Source: Ascarosepion bandense
Taxonomy: Eukaryota; Mollusca; Cephalopoda; Sepiida; Sepiidae
DNA: 64,000 bases
NCBI GenBank assembly: GCA_037127315.1
Contig: JBBBDQ010001611.1
Location: 2,426,001 to 2,490,000, forward strand
Reading direction: 5' to 3'
Shown here: positions 58,027 to 64,000 of the stretch, piece by piece
Position numbering within the stretch: position 1 is the stretch's first letter
How the letters are laid out: each line of letters begins with the position of its first letter
Made by a program: the position numbers and the translations under genes
Notes under the pieces: generated by a model
What the model was told of the DNA's origin: nothing
What the model saw: only the letters and a program-made list of their open reading frames with translations
Databases searched by the model: none

Positions 58027-58920
58027 GATCGAAATAAATGAATATCTGTAGGTGCTAAATCTTTGGAAAATAGAGAAGTGGAAGAACGCTATTCTAATGG
58101 TTTTTCTTGGAATTATTTTGCAGTGTGTACTTTGTTTTGCGAATAGCATCTTTTCTCTTAAACAAAGTGGGACGTTTTCGGTGCAATGCTTTGTTTACAC
58201 AATGAAGATGCTAGCAATAAATGCCTGCAATAACGATCCTTCTATGGATTAACTCTGCTTGTTCCACGAGATATAAAGCAAGGAGTTTGTTGATGAAGTG
58301 CAGGGAATGGTATTGGAAATGGTTTCTTATTTTGTGATAACCACTGTTTTTTTTGACTTTCTATTTATATGCAAAACACCAGTAAAAATTCAATGCTAAT
58401 ATGAAAGGCTGAACTTTTGCTTAATAGACTGTAGCAAATTTTGGAACTTTGTATTCAGTTCTCCAGCGAAATGTAATGAAAAATCCAATTCACTTCCATG
58501 TATGATTTTACAAATAGTTTTATATGTTAGCGGATAGTTGAAAATGTCACCTTAATTTTTGGCGTCAAATCAATGCTACATTTACATGGATCCAATTCAG
58601 TGATTATTTTCAAAAGTTTTTTGTTCAGAATGGTCGACCTTCACAGCGAGTCTTGATGCTCCAATTGTAAGGTTAAACTTTAAGAAAAATTAAATCTTTA
58701 AGACAAAGCATTCACAGAAACTGCGCATTTTTTTAAAATCATCTTACCCCTTCGGAATTCATCCAGTAAGCATTGTTAAATATGATACTTTAATTTATTA
58801 AAGCTATAATTTTCCATGGAGTTAGAGTCTGAAATGCACTATAGAAGATTTAGAAGAGATGTTGAAATAATTCTGCTACTCGGTTGGATAATACGTTAAC
58901 TGCACCTCTACAGAGGCATC
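58027..58920. other. Unannotated DNA
   Basis: No recognised gene or repeat. Confidence 0.4.
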
Positions 58921-58979
58921 CAGAGTATGACGATAAACTACATCCGGGTACAGAGTATGATGATAAACTGTATCCGACA
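58921..58979. repeat. Tandem duplication, ~30 bp x 2
   Basis: cagagtatgacgataaacta and cagagtatgatgataaactg are adjacent units. Confidence 0.85.
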
Positions 58980-59094
58980 GCAAGGTCTCTGATTGGTAGG
59001 TTTAGGGGATCGTAGAACTACCGCTTAATTGCTGTTGTTTTCAGGTTCATTCTGATCCAGAGTAGTATGGGCATATAGTTAACCCCAAAATTTT

Positions 59095-59360
59095 ATATAA
59101 GAAATTCCAGCAATACATTCTAGAGAGAAAAATATTACCAGCAATAAATCTTTGAAGAAAAATATTACCAGCAATATATTTTGGCCGAAAAATATTACTA
59201 GCAATATACATATTTTAAGAAAATCAAAGGGAAAAATATGACCAGCAATGCATATTTGAAGGCAAAAATATTACCAGCAATATACATGTATATTTTAAAT
59301 ATTACCAGCGCAATATCCTTTTCAAAATAGAAATGTTATTCCAGCAATACATCTGTCTCC
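59095..59360 (+). repeat. Minisatellite, ~30-bp aaaaatattaccagcaata unit
   Basis: Seven or so diverged units, homologous to 30770-30900 (opposite strand). Confidence 0.8.
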
Positions 59361-59914
59361 CAACAAAATCCTCTTTACAAAAATTAGACAATAATACCTG
59401 ATCTACAAATTGATTTCTTACAAAGATTGCATATTTTGTTCATACGAATGTAACTCTATTTTCAGATGGCTGGCATCATTTTGATTTTCAAACTGATAAG
59501 ATATTGATCTAAAATTGAAAAATACAATTATTTTTGTCGGGTAAAGTAGCCTAAATGCTAACAAGTAGAAAATACAGATAAAAGGATTCACTGGGTACAA
59601 AATCCTTTTATAAGAGAAGTTTCAAATTTATCAAAGTTAGTTACCTCGTTCTAGTCAAAATATGTGTCAATGGATTTTGAGGATATGTGACTCAACGTCA
59701 TAGGCTGGCTTATGTTTGTGCTACGTCTCTTTATATCCAGATCGGGTCTATTTAATTTTTCATTTATTTAACGTGACAAAACTAACAAAAAAGCGAACTG
59801 GGGATTGTTTTTTATATAAGATTATACCCTGCGTGTTGCAATCATGTTTTTTAAAATACTTGGGTTTGGTGAATTAATGCCACTATTAGCTGTTTCCTTA
59901 TCTTCTATATTCTT

Positions 59915-60410
59915 TTTCTTTCTTTCTTTCTTTTAACGTTATTTATACGTTTTTTGTTTGTTTGTTTTTTTTTTCATTTTTTTCTTTACATTTGTTTTTC
60001 TTTCTTTAATTCCTTCTTTTATTCCTTCTTTCATTTTTACTTTTTCTTTTTTCATTTTTTTCCTATATTTCTTTCCTTCATTATTTCTACTTTCTTTTTC
60101 TTTCTTTCTTTCTTTCTTTCTTTTAACGTTATTTATACGTTTTTTGTTTGTTTGTTTTTTTTTTTTCATTTTTTTCTTTACATTTGTTTTTCTTTCTTTA
60201 ATTCCTTCTTTTATTCCTTCTTTCATTTTTACTTTTTCTTTTTTCATTTTGTCCTATATTTCTTTCCTTCATTATTTCTACATTCTTTTTCTTACTTTCT
60301 TTCTTTCTTTCTTTCTTTTCACGTTATTTATACGTTTTTTTTTTCATTTTTTTCTTTACATTCATTTTTTTTCATTCATTCTTTCTTTTTTTCTTTGTCC
60401 TTAAATAAAT
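59915..60410. repeat. Polypyrimidine tandem repeat, ~190-bp unit
   Basis: aacgttatttatacgttttt recurs at ~59935, 60125 and 60320, giving two full units and one partial unit on a T/C-rich strand. Open frames here are low-complexity artefacts. Confidence 0.9.
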
Positions 60411-60605
60411 TTCTTTTTTAATAAGACAATAATTGTTTTGAGAAAATCACTTGAATACTTATTCATCTCCCGCCCTCGTGTCAAAATACAGCAAAACGTT
60501 CTATGGATGCCCTTACACCAATGCATAATGACAATGATTTTACAGATCCCCACTGTGTTTGCGTCGTATACGCCAGGGCGTGCCACCACCCTACACTTGT
60601 AATAG

Positions 60606-62120
60606 CTCTGTGCTAATCCTGATCGCGAATCTCCGGAGAGAAGGCAACTTGACCCACACAAAGCGAGCGGCGGTGACGGAATCCCAGTCATAGTACTGAA
60701 GAAATGTGCCCCAGAACTCTCCTCTGTCCTCTCTAAACTCTATAACCTCTGCCTATCTGCTTCCTGCTTTCCTGCCTGTTGGAAGTCCTCCTGCGTAGTA
60801 CCTATATTTAAGAATTCTGGCGAACCCTCAGACCCCGCCAATTACCGTCCTATTAATCTCCTCCCAATCTTTGGCAAAGTTTTCGAAGCCATTATCAACG
60901 CCGAGGTGACTCAGCATCTTATGGCCAACGGGCTTCTCTCTGACAAACAGTATGGGTTTCGCTTCACCAGGTCTACTGCTGATATGCTAACGACCATTAC
61001 CGAATACATATACCAGGCACTTGACAAGAATGGTGAAGCCCGAACCGTTGCCTTGGATATCTCCAAAGCATTCGACAGGCTCTTGTGCAAACTGCGGAGC
61101 TATGGGATAACTGGACATCTGTTTGACCTCATCCAGTCTTTCCTCTCTAACCGCACATTGAAGGTGGTATTAAATGGGCATGCCTCCCAAAACTACCATA
61201 CGAACGCGGGCGTCCCTCAAGGTTCTATCCTAGGCCCCACGCTCTTTCTGATCTACATTAATGATCTCCCCGACGCCATTAGATCCCAAGTTGGCATGTA
61301 TGCCGACGACACAACAATCTACTCCCGCATCGATCAGAAACCAGGTCTGGACGACAAAGTGAACCTCGCTGCCGTACTTGAAAGGGACCTCCAATCCATA
61401 GTGACCTGGGGTAGGAAATGGTTGGTAAATTTCAATGCCTCCAAAACAAAGCTGTTATCAACTAATCACCATAGACAATCGCATCTACCTCCCATTAGCA
61501 TGGGACAGGCTAGTCTCCCAGAGAGTAAAATACTACGCCTCCTTGGCTTTACACTCTCGGCGGACCTCAAATGGAATGACTATATTGAATCCATTGCCAA
61601 ATCTGATGCTATGAAAGTGGGCTCCCTGTGCAGGGCCCGGAAATTTTTCCCACCTGAATCTATTCTGCACATATACAAATCTACCATCCGCCCGTGTATT
61701 GAATATTGCTGCCATATCTGGTCGGGTGCCCCTGCTGCTCTCCTTGGGCTTCTTGACAAAATACAAAGGAGGATCTGTAACGTGGTTGATACTGACTTGG
61801 CAGACCGGCTGCAGCCGCTCTCACACCGGCGTGATGTGGCTTCCCTGTGCCTCTTCTACAAGTACTTTCATGGCTTCTGCTCCGATGAGTTCAGATCACT
61901 GGTGCCGCCTAAGCACGAATTTACACGAGATACTAGATTAGCAACGAGGTCCCACCCTTTTACAGTTAAACAAATAAGATGTAACCGTAAATTCTACTCC
62001 AACAGCTTCTTTTCTCGCGCTTCCCGCCTGTGGAACTCCCTTCCACAAGTCTGCTTTCCCGACAGTTACAATCTCCAGGTGTTTAAATGTAGGGTCAATA
62101 GACACCTCCTATCACACTAA
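60606..62120 (+). CDS. Non-LTR reverse transcriptase, partial (504 codons)
   Basis: RNA-dependent DNA polymerase that copies element RNA onto nicked chromosomal DNA. The frame is open from 60606 (stop at 60603), so the true start lies upstream and is lost. Residues ~17-27 are DPHKASGGDGI, the opening RT block. SSCVVPIFKNSGEPSDPANY is at ~59-78. LLSDKQYGFRFTRSTADM is at ~108-125, and ALDISKAFDR, with the first catalytic Asp, at ~152. NAGVPQGSILGPTLF is at ~200. The catalytic YADDTTI starts at residue 232. The thumb follows (NFNASKTKLLSTN, then SLCRARKFFPPESILHIYKS), and the usual C-terminus FPDSYNL...NRHLLSH ends it. All catalytic residues are present. It is still not an autonomous element, because the endonuclease is absent. 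Confidence 0.93.
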   Translation, partial: LCANPDRESPERRQLDPHKASGGDGIPVIVLKKCAPELSSVLSKLYNLCLSASCFPACWKSSCVVPIFKNSGEPSDPANYRPINLLPIFGKVFEAIINAEVTQHLMANGLLSDKQYGFRFTRSTADMLTTITEYIYQALDKNGEARTVALDISKAFDRLLCKLRSYGITGHLFDLIQSFLSNRTLKVVLNGHASQNYHTNAGVPQGSILGPTLFLIYINDLPDAIRSQVGMYADDTTIYSRIDQKPGLDDKVNLAAVLERDLQSIVTWGRKWLVNFNASKTKLLSTNHHRQSHLPPISMGQASLPESKILRLLGFTLSADLKWNDYIESIAKSDAMKVGSLCRARKFFPPESILHIYKSTIRPCIEYCCHIWSGAPAALLGLLDKIQRRICNVVDTDLADRLQPLSHRRDVASLCLFYKYFHGFCSDEFRSLVPPKHEFTRDTRLATRSHPFTVKQIRCNRKFYSNSFFSRASRLWNSLPQVCFPDSYNLQVFKCRVNRHLLSH

Positions 62121-62316
62121 CTCCCAACTATTCTCACAACACTCTCATCTACCCAACCCTCATTCTCGGTATCCTTACCCGCCTATCACCCACCCTCTGT
62201 CATTTCCTATATTTAATCAGCCTTTCTCCACTCTACGTAGCCCCCTGCACAGTAGTGGCAGTGACATGCCTTGCTCGGGGTGAAACGCTTATAAAAAAAA
62301 AAAAAAAAAAAAAAAA
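60606..62316 (+). mobile_element. CR1/jockey-group LINE (LINE A), 5'-truncated, with poly(A)
   Basis: It comprises a coding part 60606-62120, a C-rich 3' UTR with the tail motif acgtagccccctgcac ... ttgctcggggtgaa, and an uninterrupted run of 24 A (62293-62316). The endonuclease part is missing. The clean frame and long A tract mark it as the youngest LINE in the window. Confidence 0.9.
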
Positions 62317-62318
62317 CC

Positions 62319-62473
62319 ACGTCTATTGAACAGGTTAAGAGGCTCATCCCTTGTTCCCTGTTTAGGATGTGGTTTCCGGCTTTCTCTCTTCCAATCTTTT
62401 CACTATTACGTAGCCCCCTGCACATCAGTGGCGTTACCGCCTTGCTCGGGGTGATATGATTAAAAAAAAAAAA
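62319..62473 (+). repeat. Short LINE-tail element, second copy
   Basis: Near-identical to 32538-32695, with the same 5' edge (cacgtctattgaacagg) and an A run at 62462-62473. It is placed directly after the LINE A poly(A). Confidence 0.75.
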
Positions 62474-62760
62474 AACATTCTCAAAGACGAATTGCAACTC
62501 ATGCTGGCCAAATGAGCAAGGTTATCTGCATAATCCTATCTAACAACCTATCGGCAGCTGCAGTTTTCAGTAAGTTACTTTTAATTTAATAGTGAACCAA
62601 AACATTAGCCTGATCTTGTCGTTAGTAAATTAATCTTTCATACTGGAGTGAATGAAATCCATTTTAGATAGCATTTTACTGTGGCCCTGTGCCATATAAA
62701 TGTTATCAAAAGTAAAGCAACAATTTTTCTAGTTCCCTGTTTTATATTATAGTCAAATGA
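62474..62760. other. Unannotated DNA
   Basis: No recognised gene or repeat. Confidence 0.4.
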
Positions 62761-62762
62761 AG

Positions 62763-62866
62763 TTGAACGATCGTTTCTCGTGTGATCATCGAAGTTAAGC
62801 AATGTCGATCCTGGCCAGTACTTAGAAGTTTGATAGGTAGAGAACATCGAGTAGTATAAGCACACC
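62763..62866 (+). pseudogene. Diverged 5S rRNA-derived copy
   Basis: cgtttctcgtgtgatcatcg, gaagttaagcaatgtcgatc and ctggccagtacttagaagtt follow the 5S order. The 3' part decays (gtgacc is lost) and the 5' end is unclear. Confidence 0.7.
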
Positions 62867-62986
62867 TCTACAATCCTAAATAGGATTTAAATGACACACA
62901 AAACGGTAGACAAGCCGGGAAAAATCACCCAACAAAATCCCTGATTTATAGAGTTATGTCTCGTTACCGATGCATACTCGTTTTGA

Positions 62987-63292
62987 ATGTGCGTTGTGAT
63001 GCAGTGGATATCGACTCGGATCTACAAATCGGGTTGCCGAGTTCGAATTCCAGTTGAATTCGTTGCATTCACTTACGCACAAATACTCTTAGGAAATGTA
63101 TTAATCCGTCTCTTTCCTCCAGTTATGGGTTAAATAATAGAACAGATTGGGTTCTATAGCATTGGTTGGCAACCACTCTACCGTAGAAAGCCATGGAAAC
63201 TTACTGCAGGATAATCTTCTGCCCAGTTAGTAATGTCTCTTTCGAGACATGATCACACAAAGCGTGTATCACGTATGGCACCTAACTGATTG
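62987..63292 (+). repeat. tRNA-derived SINE
   Basis: Complete plus-strand copy. The repeat accgatgca occurs at 62966-62974 and 63293-63301. If this is the target duplication, the element carries ~12 extra bases at its 5' end. Confidence 0.88.
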
Positions 63293-63301
63293 ACCGATGC
63301 A

Positions 63302-63640
63302 AGGGTCGGTATTTATGTGCTGGTAATGATTATGACAGATTCTACCAAATTTTAACTTTACTGTTTCACTTGGGTGTAATACCTCTGCTGTGGTCAAGTA
63401 TTAAACTCACAACTAAGGCTTTTATCCACTGGATCCTAAGTTTCCAGTGAATAAAAACCTTCGTCGAAATAGTCCAATGACTTGACCCATCGAGTTGTAA
63501 ATTCAGTACCTGGTTAAAGTAGAATTTCAGAAAAACATTGAGAGTTCTTGTTACTGAAGAGAATTTACTGAAGATGAGATACCTGGAAAAATCATGGCAC
63601 GTGGAACTAGAAAAATCTATTCCTGTTGACAAAATAATGA
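63302..63640. other. Unannotated DNA
   Basis: No recognised gene or repeat. Confidence 0.4.
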
Positions 63641-63665
63641 GTTCGGTTAGAAATTCCAATGTATA

Positions 63666-63709
63666 TCATCTGAAGAAGGCATGGTCGTACATTGACTGAA
63701 ACGTTGTGA
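63666..63709 (+). ncRNA. Hammerhead-like motif in PLE terminal repeat
   Basis: Core CTGAAGA (63670-63676) and GAA, then the self-complementary ACGT (63701-63704) and T17. Stem I TCAT pairs with GTGA (63666-63669 with 63706-63709, one T.G). Stem II is weakened. The flanks match 4838-4955 in reverse orientation. Confidence 0.5.
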
Positions 63710-64000
63710 GTATGATCATAAGGATGAAGACAATACCCCGTACAATGTAAACTGTAAACAGATCAAATATTTATCATCGAAAGAAAGGTGAATTTTGAAA
63801 ACCACAAATGTCGAACATAGGAACTGGAAACATATTTATTTTGACACATTTTGATTTGAGAAATGGCAAAAGTTGTCCATATTAAAACAATCGAAGAAAA
63901 TTGTAGACAACACATGGATCAAATGGAGAGGACAAGTTTCAAAACATTAGTGGTGCAAACAATGGTTATAAACAAGCGTATAATTTACTTTTCAGTGGGT

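Noticed and set aside
59939..60421. Three overlapping ~100-155 codon frames rich in Phe/Ser or Lys
   Set aside because: Low-complexity translations of a polypyrimidine tandem repeat.

Overview
This window looks like gene-poor, repeat-saturated DNA from a cephalopod, most likely an octopus. The evidence is nine copies of a ~300 bp tRNA-derived SINE with intact A/B-box-like segments, very long (TA)n tracts, several Penelope-like, LINE and Helitron lineages, and a general lack of long host reading frames. The species call is inference. I found no convincing host protein-coding exon; every recognisable coding stretch belongs to a mobile element and nearly all are broken. Unannotated intervals may be intergenic or intronic.

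Layout. 0-4 kb: SINEs, a full-length 5S rRNA-like copy and an old RTE-type LINE fragment. 4-14 kb: Penelope-like element (PLE) ends with hammerhead-ribozyme-like motifs, an RTE fragment, a Helitron, a second SINE family, mariner and Tc1 remnants, a PLE endonuclease (minus), a PLE reverse transcriptase (plus) and the endonuclease/linker part of another LINE. 14-16.4 kb: the C-terminal end of a zinc-finger LINE lodged in TA repeats, the whole bracketed by a ~78 bp inverted repeat. 16.8-25.8 kb: a ~240 bp AT palindrome, a Helitron carrying a nested SINE, three PLE endonuclease fragments each followed by a hammerhead-like core, a 270 bp foldback element and a mariner remnant with both ends. 26-38 kb: Helitrons (one inside a minisatellite, one inside an RTE LINE) and a decayed CR1/jockey-type LINE. 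38-52 kb: 5S-derived pieces, nested LINE/Helitron remains, a palindromic MITE and a cluster of foldback elements with a triplicated segment. 53-64 kb: RTE fragments, a polypyrimidine tandem repeat, and the best-preserved element, a CR1/jockey-group LINE with a 504-codon open frame ending in poly(A).

The most striking theme is a set of about a dozen hammerhead-type cores (CTGANGA, stem II, GAAA) in the 3' regions or terminal repeats of PLEs. Several keep a compensating stem I, and stem III is often only a short self-complementary word that differs between families (ACGT, ACGCGT, ACACGTGT, ATAGGCCTAT). That is the arrangement expected of ribozymes that act as dimers. One pair, in inverted ~120 bp terminal repeats at 6.0 and 6.75 kb, shows all three stems. 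A second theme is nesting: Helitrons with textbook A|TC...CTAG|T junctions inside older repeats allow relative dating of insertions.
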